64,000 bases of DNA, from the NCBI RefSeq assembly GCF_001514285.1, contig NZ_KQ949030.1, positions 398,525 to 462,524 on the forward strand, written 5' to 3'. The translations under genes and the position numbers were made by a program. Source of the DNA: Streptomyces sp. DSM 15324. Lineage in GTDB: Bacteria; Actinomycetota; Actinomycetes; Streptomycetales; Streptomycetaceae. Below the pieces are notes generated by a model. It had not been told where the DNA came from. It ran no database searches and worked only from the letters and a program-made list of their open reading frames with translations. Below are positions 27,493-35,205 of this stretch, one piece after another (position 1 is the stretch's first letter; each line of letters starts with the position of its first letter).

Positions 27493-27800
27493 ATGGTCAC
27501 GGCCAGGGCTCTCACGAAACGCTACGGGGAGAAGACCGGTATTCCGGGCGGCCGGGTCGAGGAGGCCATCACATGGTGGGCCTGCGGCGGGTCGCGAAGA
27601 AGCGGGCCGGCGGTTTCTCGCTCGGCATGGGCCAGCGGCTCGGAACCGCGAGGGCCTGCTCGGCGACCCGGCCACGATCATTCTCGACGAACCGGTCAAC
27701 GGCCTGCACCCCGAGGGCACGCGGTGGATCCGCGACCTGCTGAAGCCACCGGCCGCCGAGGGGCCGAAGTCCTGGCCGCCGTCGTACGGAAACCGCGAGA
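27493..27800 (+). pseudogene. ABC transporter ATPase remnant
   Basis: The frame starts VTARALTKRYGEKTGIPGGR, like the beginning of a DrrA-type ATPase, but the Walker A region is deleted. Family sequence resumes in another frame as LRRVAKKRAGGFSLGMGQRL, the signature motif, and then in a third frame as RGLLGDPATIILDEPVNGLH, the Walker B region, then PEGTRWIRDLLK. At least two frameshifts and a deletion make it non-functional. It precedes an intact histidine kinase/regulator pair, the same arrangement of partners as at 3964-7748. Confidence 0.75.
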
Positions 27801-27815
27801 CGGGTGAGGGAAGCG

Positions 27816-29054
27816 ATGGTGGTCGAGGTGACGGCCTGCCCCGGGACCGAAAACCCCCGGGGCCGGCCTGGCGGGCGCCGACAGGCGATGCGACGCGCCC
27901 GGTTCGCTGCCGCGTTCCGGTCCGTGCGGCTGGTGAACGCCGTGCTGCGCGCCGGTTCCCGGCTCGCACCCTGGGCGTGGGACTCTCTACTGGCGTCCCT
28001 GCTGTTCATGGCGCCGCTGTCGGCGCTGGCCGGAAAGCCGGGGCCGGTGGCGGTCAGCGGCATGCTCCTGCTGCCTCTGGTCTGGCGACGCCACGCTCCC
28101 TGGGCGGTGTTCTGTGCCGTGGCTGCCGCGGCGTTCGCCCAGTGGCTGCTGGGCTTTCAGCTGCCGGCGGACAGTGCTCTGCTGGTGGCCCTGTACACGG
28201 TGGCAGCGCACTCGGCCCGTCGCCACCTGCTCTTGGCCTGCGCCGTCCTGGAGTGCGGCATCGTGCTGGCCTGCCTGCGCTGGGCGGCCGATGGCCGCTT
28301 CGCGATCACCGTCCTCACGTTGAACGCGTTGGCTGCCGCTGCCGCCGCCCTCGGAGCGAACATGCGCGCCCTCCGGGAGCGGGCGGCTCACCTGGAAGTC
28401 GAACAGGACCAGCGGGCGCGGCTGGCAGTGGCTGAGGAAAGGGCTCGCATCACCCGCGAGCTGCACGACATCGTCACCCACAACCTTTCCGTCATGGTCG
28501 CGCTGGCGGACTCCGCCGCCTACGCCCGGTCGGCCGACAAGTCGTCCGCCGTGCTGCCGCAGATATCCGAGACGGGCCGGCAGGCTCTGACCGACATGCG
28601 GCGCGCGCTGGGTATTCTGCGGGCGGGTGAACCGGACGCGGAGCGTCATCCACCGCCCGGCATCGCCCAGTTGGAGGCTCTGGCCGACCAGATGCGCGCG
28701 GCGGGGCTGCCGACCCGCCTGGAGGTGGAGGGCGATCACACGTCCGTGCCCTCCACGGCACAACTGACCGTTTATCGCCTGGTGCAGGAAGCCTTGACCA
28801 ACACCCTCAAACACACACCCTCCGGCACCCACGCGGAGGTCCGGATACAGTGCCTGGCCGAGACCGTCACGGTGGACGTCACCGACGACGGACCCCCGCG
28901 ACCTGTCGGCGCCCCGTCCGGGCACGGCATCGCCGGCATGCGCGAGCGAGCGAGCGCCTATGGCGGGACACTGCACGCCGGAGCGCTCCCGGGTGGCGGC
29001 TGGCGAGTGCGCACCCGCCTGGAACTCGGCGGCGGCGCGGACGCGTCCGTATGA
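27816..29054 (+). CDS. Sensor histidine kinase (HPK7 type)
   Basis: About 412 aa. Four or five N-terminal membrane helices (about residues 45-185) precede a dimerisation helix with the phospho-His in ITRELHDIVTHNLSVMVALA (His217). The ATPase domain has VYRLVQEALTNTLKHT and DDGPPRP...GHGIAGMRERA. The start is uncertain. ATG 27816 follows GAGGGA; ATG 27888 would drop 24 residues; GTG 27804 is also open. The stop overlaps the regulator start (ATGA). The adjacent ABC ATPase is a pseudogene and no permease remains, so the pair has probably lost its neighbouring target. Confidence 0.88.
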   Translation: MVVEVTACPGTENPRGRPGGRRQAMRRARFAAAFRSVRLVNAVLRAGSRLAPWAWDSLLASLLFMAPLSALAGKPGPVAVSGMLLLPLVWRRHAPWAVFCAVAAAAFAQWLLGFQLPADSALLVALYTVAAHSARRHLLLACAVLECGIVLACLRWAADGRFAITVLTLNALAAAAAALGANMRALRERAAHLEVEQDQRARLAVAEERARITRELHDIVTHNLSVMVALADSAAYARSADKSSAVLPQISETGRQALTDMRRALGILRAGEPDAERHPPPGIAQLEALADQMRAAGLPTRLEVEGDHTSVPSTAQLTVYRLVQEALTNTLKHTPSGTHAEVRIQCLAETVTVDVTDDGPPRPVGAPSGHGIAGMRERASAYGGTLHAGALPGGGWRVRTRLELGGGADASV

Positions 29055-29713
29055 CGATCCGCGTCCTGCTCGCCGACGACGAGGCACTCCTGCGCATGGC
29101 CTTCACCACGGTGCTGGACGCCCAGCCGGACATGCAACCGGTCGGCGAGGCTGCGGACGGCGACGAAGCCGTCCGTCTCTCCCGGCGACTGCGCCCCGAT
29201 GTCGTACTCATGGACGTCCGTATGCCCGGAGTGGACGGTATCGAGGCGACCCGACGGATCATCCGCGTCTCGCCGCAGAGCAGAGTGCTCATCCTCACCA
29301 CGTTCGACCTGGACGAATACGCGTTCGCCGGACTCAGGGCCGGCGCGTCGGGCTTCCTGCTGAAGAACACACGGCCCGAGGACCTTCTCACCGCCGTTCG
29401 TAATGTCGCCGCAGGAGACGCGGTGGTCTCCCCCCGGGTCACCCGCCGCCTGCTGGAGCACTTCGCCGCCCACATTCCCGGCGGCGGCAGCGGTCAGCGG
29501 GAGGAACGTCTGCAACGGCTGACCGCCCGCGAGCGCCAGGTACTCGTCCAGGTGGCCCGCGGCCTGTCCAACACGGAGATCGCGGCCACGCTGTACCTTG
29601 CGGAGGCCACCGTGAAGTCCCACCTGGGACGGATCCTTCAAAAGCTCGAACTGCGCGACCGCGCACAGGCTGTGGTCTTCGCCTACGAAAGCCGCCTCAT
29701 TCACCCCGACTGA
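29051..29713 (+). CDS. NarL/FixJ-type response regulator
   Basis: A 220-aa regulator with a receiver domain (LLADDEALLRM; phospho-acceptor Asp55 in VVLMDVRMPG; Lys in FLLKNTRPED) and a C-terminal LuxR helix-turn-helix (RLTARERQVLVQVARGLSN...EATVKSHLGRIL). ATG 29051 overlaps the kinase stop by four bases, so the upstream-open frame is not used. It is the cognate partner of the preceding kinase and is about the same length as the regulator at 7086. Confidence 0.92.
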   Translation: MTIRVLLADDEALLRMAFTTVLDAQPDMQPVGEAADGDEAVRLSRRLRPDVVLMDVRMPGVDGIEATRRIIRVSPQSRVLILTTFDLDEYAFAGLRAGASGFLLKNTRPEDLLTAVRNVAAGDAVVSPRVTRRLLEHFAAHIPGGGSGQREERLQRLTARERQVLVQVARGLSNTEIAATLYLAEATVKSHLGRILQKLELRDRAQAVVFAYESRLIHPD

Positions 29714-30087
29714 CGTGCGGGACCGTCGAGGCCGGGATGCCGGTGCCTTCGGCGAAGCTACGACCTACCTGGGCGGGGATCCTGGGTCGGCTGAGGCGCC
29801 CGTACCGCCTTGACACCCTTGCCGACACCGAGCCGTCGCGCGAGCCGGGTGGCGGCCTGTGTGCCCTGGCCTCTGTCGGTCCTGGCGAGGAGCATGAGAG
29901 GACCGTCGCATCCGGGGCCGAGCGTGTCGCTGCCAGAGCCGGACGGCAGGACGGTGTCGGGACGGACGCTGACCTCACCCGTCCGGACGCGAGCCGACCA
30001 CGCCTTGCTGAGGGCATACCACCATGCGAACATGCCGTCAGCGCAGGCTTGTTGCATCGCGAAAAAGTCGCGGAGGGGGAACAAGGC
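29714..30087. other. Gap without a recognisable gene
   Basis: The frames on both strands are poor and I recognise no family. The last 30 bases carry the CGGAGGGG ribosome site of the next gene. A promoter for that gene must lie here, but no clear -10/-35 pair stands out. Confidence 0.5.
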
Positions 30088-31200
30088 ATGGCGTTCTGGC
30101 GACGGGGAGACCGGCACGACTCCCGCACATCGGGGACGACTTCAGCAAAGCCCCCTTCCACCTACGATCCGCTCGACAAGCAGCCTGGCACTGAACCGCT
30201 TGCCACTCTGCGGAGGGGGGCCGTGCTCAGCGCCGTGGACCAGGCCAATGACGCCGTGGACGCCTCGTACGACGACTGGTACGCCCTGGCCCGGAGCGCC
30301 GCCGTCCTCGGCCGGGCACAGTACAGGAGCGGCGATGCCGAACTCGCCGTAGCCGCCTACGACCAGGCGGTCCGCCTGTACAACGACAACGCGCGTGCCA
30401 TGGGCCGCGGCGCCGATGCCGTCACGGGGCTCGCCACCCTGGTGGACTGCGCGGGCCGGGCCATGCTCCTCCATCACCGCCAGGGACGCCGCAAGCTGGC
30501 GGACGCGGCCTTCGACGTGGGCCGCCTCTTTGCCGAGTTCCTCGCCGGTAACGGCCTGACCGATCCCGCTTCCCAGCTCCTCGGCCGCCGGGCCGCGGTC
30601 CTGCAGCGTACGGGGCAGCCCACCGGCGGCCTGCTGGATGCCGCGGTGCTCTCCCGGCTGGCTCCGCAGGACACTCTGCGCGAGGCCTCCTGGGCCGTGG
30701 CCGAGTACCTGGAGCACCCTGGTCCCCACACCCTGGCGGAGGCCCTGCATGCCACTGGTGCTGCGGATCAGCGTTGGGCGACCGATCTCGCCGCGGCACT
30801 GACCGTGGACGGCGGCCGCAAGGAGGACCGCTGGTCGCCCACCTTGCGCGGTAGTCACCTCGGCTTCCTGCCCGACGCCGCGCGAGCCGTGTCCCACGCC
30901 CTCGGCGATGCCACAGGCACAGCCAGGGACGGCTGGCGCCTGACCGGCCGAGAGATCCACATGTGCTATTCGGTGGCCTCCGGCCACGGCGAACTGCGCT
31001 ACGGCCTCGGCGACCACGCCGAACATTGGGGAGGGCTCCTGCTGGCCCTGGGCATGGATGCCCTACGCGCCGGCGACATTCCTCTTGCCGCCGACTGCGG
31101 CGGCTGGCTGCGTGGCCTGCTCACCCAGGCTCTTCCTCACGCCCTGGTGACCTCCTGGGGACAGGAGCTGCGGGCCGGCGCAGAGCAACTGCCGTCCTGA
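30088..31200 (+). CDS. Hypothetical TPR-like helical protein
   Basis: A 370-aa soluble protein. I chose ATG 30088 because CGGAGGGGGA lies ten bases upstream and the composition becomes normal there. Residues about 45-110 form helix pairs of TPR character (YDDWYALARSAAVLGRAQYR, SGDAELAVAAYDQAVRLYND). Helical segments with a hydrophobic rhythm continue to the end. No enzyme motif, signal peptide or membrane segment is visible. It stands alone between the regulator pair and arr. I do not recognise a named family. Confidence 0.75.
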   Translation: MAFWRRGDRHDSRTSGTTSAKPPSTYDPLDKQPGTEPLATLRRGAVLSAVDQANDAVDASYDDWYALARSAAVLGRAQYRSGDAELAVAAYDQAVRLYNDNARAMGRGADAVTGLATLVDCAGRAMLLHHRQGRRKLADAAFDVGRLFAEFLAGNGLTDPASQLLGRRAAVLQRTGQPTGGLLDAAVLSRLAPQDTLREASWAVAEYLEHPGPHTLAEALHATGAADQRWATDLAAALTVDGGRKEDRWSPTLRGSHLGFLPDAARAVSHALGDATGTARDGWRLTGREIHMCYSVASGHGELRYGLGDHAEHWGGLLLALGMDALRAGDIPLAADCGGWLRGLLTQALPHALVTSWGQELRAGAEQLPS

Positions 31201-31320
31201 GGCCGCCGTTCAGCCGGTCACCCCGGACACGCGCTCCCTACGGCGCTGACCTCTACTCGGGCTGTACCTTTGGCCGGCGCTCAGGGGTCTGGCGCCAGGC
31301 CGAAGGCTTCGTCAACCTCG

Positions 31321-31731
31321 TCAGTTGATGATCTCGGCGCGCTCGTCCAGACGGATCGCGGCCAGCCGGTCCCGCCACATCCGGAGAGCTTCGGGTGTTT
31401 GTCGCGTCCAGTCGGTGACCTCGCCGACGATCCGGAGCGGATCCCTGCTGCGATAGGAGCGGGTGGGATTGCCGGGGAACTTCTTGTCCGTGACGTTGGG
31501 ATCGTTCTCGAACTCCCCGGTCGGTTCGACGACATACACGCGCGGGGCCCCATCGCCGGCGGCGAGCTCGGCGGCGAGTCCCGCGCCGTCGCGCAATGCG
31601 GTGAAGTAGATGTGGTTCATCACGATTTCCGGCCGGTAGTTGGAACGGAAACCGGCAGTGAGGTGATCTCCGACGCGCAGGTCAGCCTTTGTGCCGTGAA
31701 AGAACGGCCCTTCGTCCAACACCTTGTCCAT
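31321..31731 (-). CDS. arr: NAD+-rifampin ADP-ribosyltransferase
   Basis: A 136-aa enzyme that inactivates rifamycins by ADP-ribosylating the C23 hydroxyl with NAD+. The family pattern is complete: GPFFHGTKADLRVGDHLTAG, then NHIYFTALRDGAGLAAELA, VYVVEPTGEFENDPNVTDKK and FPGNPTRSYRSRDPLRIVGE. The length is normal. ATG 31731 lies only 69 bp from the end of the IS5-type element, so its natural promoter region has been cut and the element may now affect its expression. Arr genes are common as intrinsic genes in Streptomyces, so this need not be acquired. Confidence 0.93.
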   Translation of the reverse strand: MDKVLDEGPFFHGTKADLRVGDHLTAGFRSNYRPEIVMNHIYFTALRDGAGLAAELAAGDGAPRVYVVEPTGEFENDPNVTDKKFPGNPTRSYRSRDPLRIVGEVTDWTRQTPEALRMWRDRLAAIRLDERAEIIN

Positions 31732-31800
31732 CAGGGCAGATTACCAAGCACGCCGGTTTGACGGCGATCTACCACTACGGCTCGGACACCCACATTCACT

Positions 31801-33305
31801 AGGGCCTGTCTGACAATTCCCGTCGGATCAGGCCGGGCGGCCGGACCCGACGGGAAGGGACAGGCAGGTGCCAGGTCGGACCTTATGGCCGGGCTGTCCC
31901 GTCCGGCACCGGCGTGGCCTGGTGGTAGTAGAGCCGGAATTCCCCGGCGGCGTCGCGGCGCCAGATCGACGAACGGCGGGCGTGCCGGTCCTCGATGCGG
32001 GTCTCGTAGGTGAGGTGGATGATCCCGGGGGCGAGGACTGTGCCCTCGAAGTGCTCTGCGGTGATGGGGGTGCTGTTTTCGGCGCCGCCGTGGAGTGTGG
32101 GCAGGGCGGCGACCATCTCCGCGTGCGTCCACCGCCGCCCGGAGGCACCCACCTCGATGAAATCGGGGCCGAAGAGGGCTTCGGCGAGGAAGCCGGAGAG
32201 GCGGACGGAGGGGTCGTGAAGGCGTTGCTCCCGGATAATCGCCTCGGTGACGTCCGGATGCTGCTGGAGCGCCTCGGACGCGTGCTGGTCGTTTTGGATC
32301 ATGGCGACATGATGCCCGGTTGCAACTGGCGGACCCTCGGCAGCCGGGGCGGCCTTCAGCAGCGACGGGCCCTGGCACTGCCTGATAATTGATCTTGTGG
32401 TGGGTCGTGGAGAGCTGACGGATGCGGCGTGGGAACGGATAGCGCCGCTGTTGCCGGGTGTTGACGGGCGGGGTCGTCCATGGCGGGATCACCGGCAGGT
32501 GATCAACGGGGTGTTGTGGCGGTTGCGGACAGGTGCTCCGTGGCGTGACCTGCCGGAACGCTTCGGACCGTGGCAGACGGTCTATGAACGGTTCGCCCGC
32601 TGGGAGGCGGACGGCACGTGGGCCTGCCTGCTCGAGGAGGTCCAGGTCCGTGACGACTCCGTCGGGGCGGTGGAGTGGACGGTCTCGGTCGACTCCACGA
32701 TCAATCGGGCCCACCAGCACGCAGCCGGCGCACGCAAAAAGGGGCGGCAGCGGGGGACGAACTGGAAGATCCGGAACGCGCACAGGCTGGTCAGGCGCTC
32801 GGCCGGTCCCGCGGCGGGCTGACCACCAAGGTCCACCTCGCCTGCGACGGCCGGGGTCTGCCCCTGGCCCTCCTCGTCACGCCGGGCAACGTCAACGACT
32901 CCACTGCCTTCGGCGCGGTCCTGGACGCGGTGCGAGTGCCCCGGACCGGCGTCGGTCGGCCGCGCCGCAGGCCCGACGCGGTCATCGCGGACAAGGCGTA
33001 TTCGTCACGGGCGATCCGCCAGACGCTGCGGCGCCGGGGCATCCGGGCGGTGATCCCGGAGCGGGCCGACCAGAAGGCCAACCGGATACGGCGTGGCCGG
33101 GCTGGCGGTAGACCGCCTGCCTTCGACCGTGAGCTCTACAAGGCCCGCAATGTCGTCGAACGCTGCTTCAACCGGCTCAAACAGTTCCGCGCCATCGCCA
33201 CACGCTTCGACAAACTCGCCGCCCGTTACCGGGCCGGACTCCGTCTCGCGGCACTCATCCTCTGGCTCCGCGAACCCGGACAAGATCATTTGTCAGACAG
33301 GCCCT
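31801..33305. mobile_element. IS5-type insertion sequence carrying an extra gene
   Basis: Terminal inverted repeats match perfectly over 16 bp (AGGGCCTGTCTGACAA at 31801-31816; complement at 33290-33305). They extend by CT/AG, consistent with a CTAG or TA target. The right part (about 32376-33305) is a standard IS5-family unit with a two-frame transposase. Just before the transposase, at about 32376-32390, the sequence GCCTGATAATTGATCTTG resembles the inner part of a normal left end. About 570 bp with a SnoaL-like gene lies between that and the outer repeat. The element is therefore either a passenger-carrying form or two ends from different copies. Confidence 0.8.
31883..32302 (-). CDS. SnoaL/DUF4440-like small protein inside the IS
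   Basis: A 139-aa protein of the NTF2-like cone fold, with FLAEALFGPDFIEVGASGRR, TPITAEHFEGTVLAPGIIHL and the last strand WRRDAAGEFRLYYHQATPVP. Such proteins (nuclear-transport-factor-2-like) bind small ligands or act as cyclases/isomerases; no catalytic residues can be named here. ATG 32302 has no strong ribosome site. It is oriented opposite to the transposase and lies between the outer inverted repeat and the transposase gene, so it would move with the element if the outer ends are active. Confidence 0.7.
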   Translation of the reverse strand: MIQNDQHASEALQQHPDVTEAIIREQRLHDPSVRLSGFLAEALFGPDFIEVGASGRRWTHAEMVAALPTLHGGAENSTPITAEHFEGTVLAPGIIHLTYETRIEDRHARRSSIWRRDAAGEFRLYYHQATPVPDGTARP

Positions 33306-33307
33306 AG
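32397..33307 (+). CDS. IS5-family transposase, two frames joined by -1 frameshift
   Basis: The first frame (32397-32822) holds the N-terminal domain (LTDAAWERIAPLLPG, WRLRTGAPWRDLPERFG) and the first Asp of the DDE site in VEWTVSVDSTINRA. The second frame, shifted by -1, continues GRSRGGLTTKVHLACDGRGL with GNVNDSTAF, then DAVIADKAYSSRAIR (second Asp) and the ARNVVERCFNRLKQFRAIAT block with the Glu. The switch falls on the run CAAAAAGGGG at 32735-32744, a plausible slippery site (AAA AAG). All catalytic residues are present, so the element may be active. The stop TAG (33305-33307) is completed by the base pair outside the repeat. Confidence 0.88.
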
Positions 33308-33387
33308 CCGCGGCAAGGCCATGTGCCATTTCCGCGGCCTCCGCCGTACCCCTTACGCATTTCACGGCCGAAACGTACATTTGAAAC

Positions 33388-34242
33388 ATGGCCACACGAA
33401 ACCCGGACCCGTCCTTAGCGGGCAGTGTCTCGACAACGGCAGCGGGTGGGCGACTGATATTCGTGCCAAGTCGGTTCCGGGAGATCGGTGTCGCGCTCGG
33501 CGCGAGCGTCGTGGTCCCGCTGTGGATCGCGGCCCCCCTCCTGGTGGTGACCCTGCTGGTCGCCGTACTCACCGCGTCCGCGCTGGTCTGGGCCATCGTC
33601 TGGGTGGTTCTCGGGCTGACAGTCCTGTCCGTGGCCGTGCTCGTCCTGGCGTTGACGGTCACGACGTCGACCACGATGGTGCGGTGGATCGAGTTCCGCC
33701 CTGCGGGCCGTGCGACGCAGATCGTGGTCGCCCGCTTTCTTCGTTCGTCCACCGTGGCCGTAGCTGATCTACAGCGCGTCGTCGTGGTCGAGCGGCTCAG
33801 ACTGGGTCGGCGAAAGTCGATCAGGGTGGTGTTGCAGACGCCGCATGGAGCGACGGTGGACTGCGAACCGGCACTCCACGCGCCCTTGTCCCAGGTCGGC
33901 ACGGAAGCCCTGCTCGACTGGTTGGCGGGCCAACTCGGCTCGACCCAGGCAGTGATGGAACACCGGACGGAGGTCGACCGGGACTTCCAGTGCCCGGACG
34001 AGTGGTGGACTCCTTCGGACCTGTCTGCCCTGTGGCACGTACCCGTGAGCGCCGTCGACCAGCTGGCTGTCCGCCACGGGATCCGCAGTTACCAGTACAC
34101 GCCCCGGGGCGCCGCGACGCACAGGGACGGAACGAAGACGGTCTACGACCCGGCTCGGGCACACGAAGTCGCCGAGGAACTCCGCGAGGCACACGCCGTG
34201 GACTTGGGGGGCAACGGCACGAAAGAGGTTCCGCAGGGCTGA
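33388..34242 (+). CDS. Membrane protein with C-terminal helix-turn-helix-like domain
   Basis: A 284-aa protein. Two close membrane helices (about residues 34-60 and 62-95, very Val/Leu/Ala rich) are followed by a PH-like soluble stretch with WIEFRPAGRATQIVVARFLR. A C-terminal domain (about 200-275) then has EWWTPSDLSALWHVPVSAVD and a basic recognition-like part, like excisionase/MerR winged helices. A membrane-bound DNA-binding protein is possible but unproven. The gene begins 80 bp after the IS. There is no good ribosome site before ATG 33388, and a TACATT at about 33372 suggests a short leader. Family not recognised. Confidence 0.7.
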   Translation: MATRNPDPSLAGSVSTTAAGGRLIFVPSRFREIGVALGASVVVPLWIAAPLLVVTLLVAVLTASALVWAIVWVVLGLTVLSVAVLVLALTVTTSTTMVRWIEFRPAGRATQIVVARFLRSSTVAVADLQRVVVVERLRLGRRKSIRVVLQTPHGATVDCEPALHAPLSQVGTEALLDWLAGQLGSTQAVMEHRTEVDRDFQCPDEWWTPSDLSALWHVPVSAVDQLAVRHGIRSYQYTPRGAATHRDGTKTVYDPARAHEVAEELREAHAVDLGGNGTKEVPQG

Positions 34243-34410
34243 GGGAGAGCAGAAGCCCACCAGCAAGTGTCTTCACCTGGGGATTCACCGGACGTGAGGG
34301 CGGCCTTCGTCTGATTCTGTGCTCGGGCCGAGGTGCACGTGACCAAGACGACCGCGCTCACCGCCGCCCCTGGGGGTGTCGTCGAGCGGCTCGGCGATCC
34401 CCCCGTTCGT

Positions 34411-35055
34411 TCAGCAGATCGGTACCCCAGGCAGCCTGGTTCTCCGGCACGCTGAGATAGATGTTGGTCATGTAGTCGCCGTACTGCAGCAGTTGAGCCC
34501 ACCAGTCGTTGACGTAGGGTGGTTGACTGACCTGCTGGCCGCGCTTCTGGCAGCCGACGAGTACCTCGACTCCGGCAGGCAGCATGGTGAGCGTCCCGGA
34601 GTCGGTCGTCGTCTGGGTCCGGACGCGGACCCCGCTGCCCCAGGTACCGATCCACGTACCGGCGGGGCGGGAGGCGCCGGGGACGTTCAGTGAACGGGTC
34701 AGCCGGCCGATGTCCGTGTACGCCGTGCCGTACGACGTTCCGCTGGGGTGCAGGGTGAAGACCGCCACGATGGAACGGTCACCCGGGCCCACCACACCCG
34801 TCGTGTGCAGGGTGGGACGGGAGAGATCCACGGCGTCGACGCCCGCCGACGTCCGGGCGGCGGGCCTTCCCCCGCGGCCCCCGCGGCCCCCGCGGCCCCT
34901 GCGGCCTCAGCGGTCTTCGCGGCCTCAGCAGTCTTCGCGGCTGTCGTGGTCGGCGCCGTGCAACCGCCCGAACTGAAGCCCGACCAGCCCTGCTTGACCG
35001 CCCAGGGGCGGTTGAAGGAGGGCGCAGCGGCCCCTTCGCGGTCGCCCTCATCCAT
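34411..35055 (-). pseudogene. SH3-like secreted/lipoprotein gene with two frameshifts
   Basis: Three pieces on two frames make one protein. The N-terminus (MDEGDREGAAAP... to GGCTAPTTTAAKTAEAAKTA and an AAG repeat) is in the frame of 35055. The centre (TSAGVDAVDLSRPTLHTTGV, then GVRVRTQTTTDSGTLTMLPA and GCQKRGQQVSQPPYVNDWWA) is in the next frame. The end RLPGVPIC returns to the first frame and stops at 34411. The first shift falls in a G5 run near 34868-34872, the second in AACCAGG near 34430-34440. The centre matches a bacterial SH3-like domain of actinobacterial surface lipoproteins. One-base homopolymer errors could explain both. Confidence 0.65.
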
Positions 35056-35205
35056 GGCACCACGACCGCAACGTGAACGTCGGCGCCGACCCGGGTCCCG
35101 GCATCCCCGGCTGCTGACCGACTCACCTCCGATGCTCCGGTGTGACGGGCGAGCCCCTTCCCGGGAACGGGCCGTGGGAGGGGCTGGACTCGCGGCGGAA
35201 CGCGT

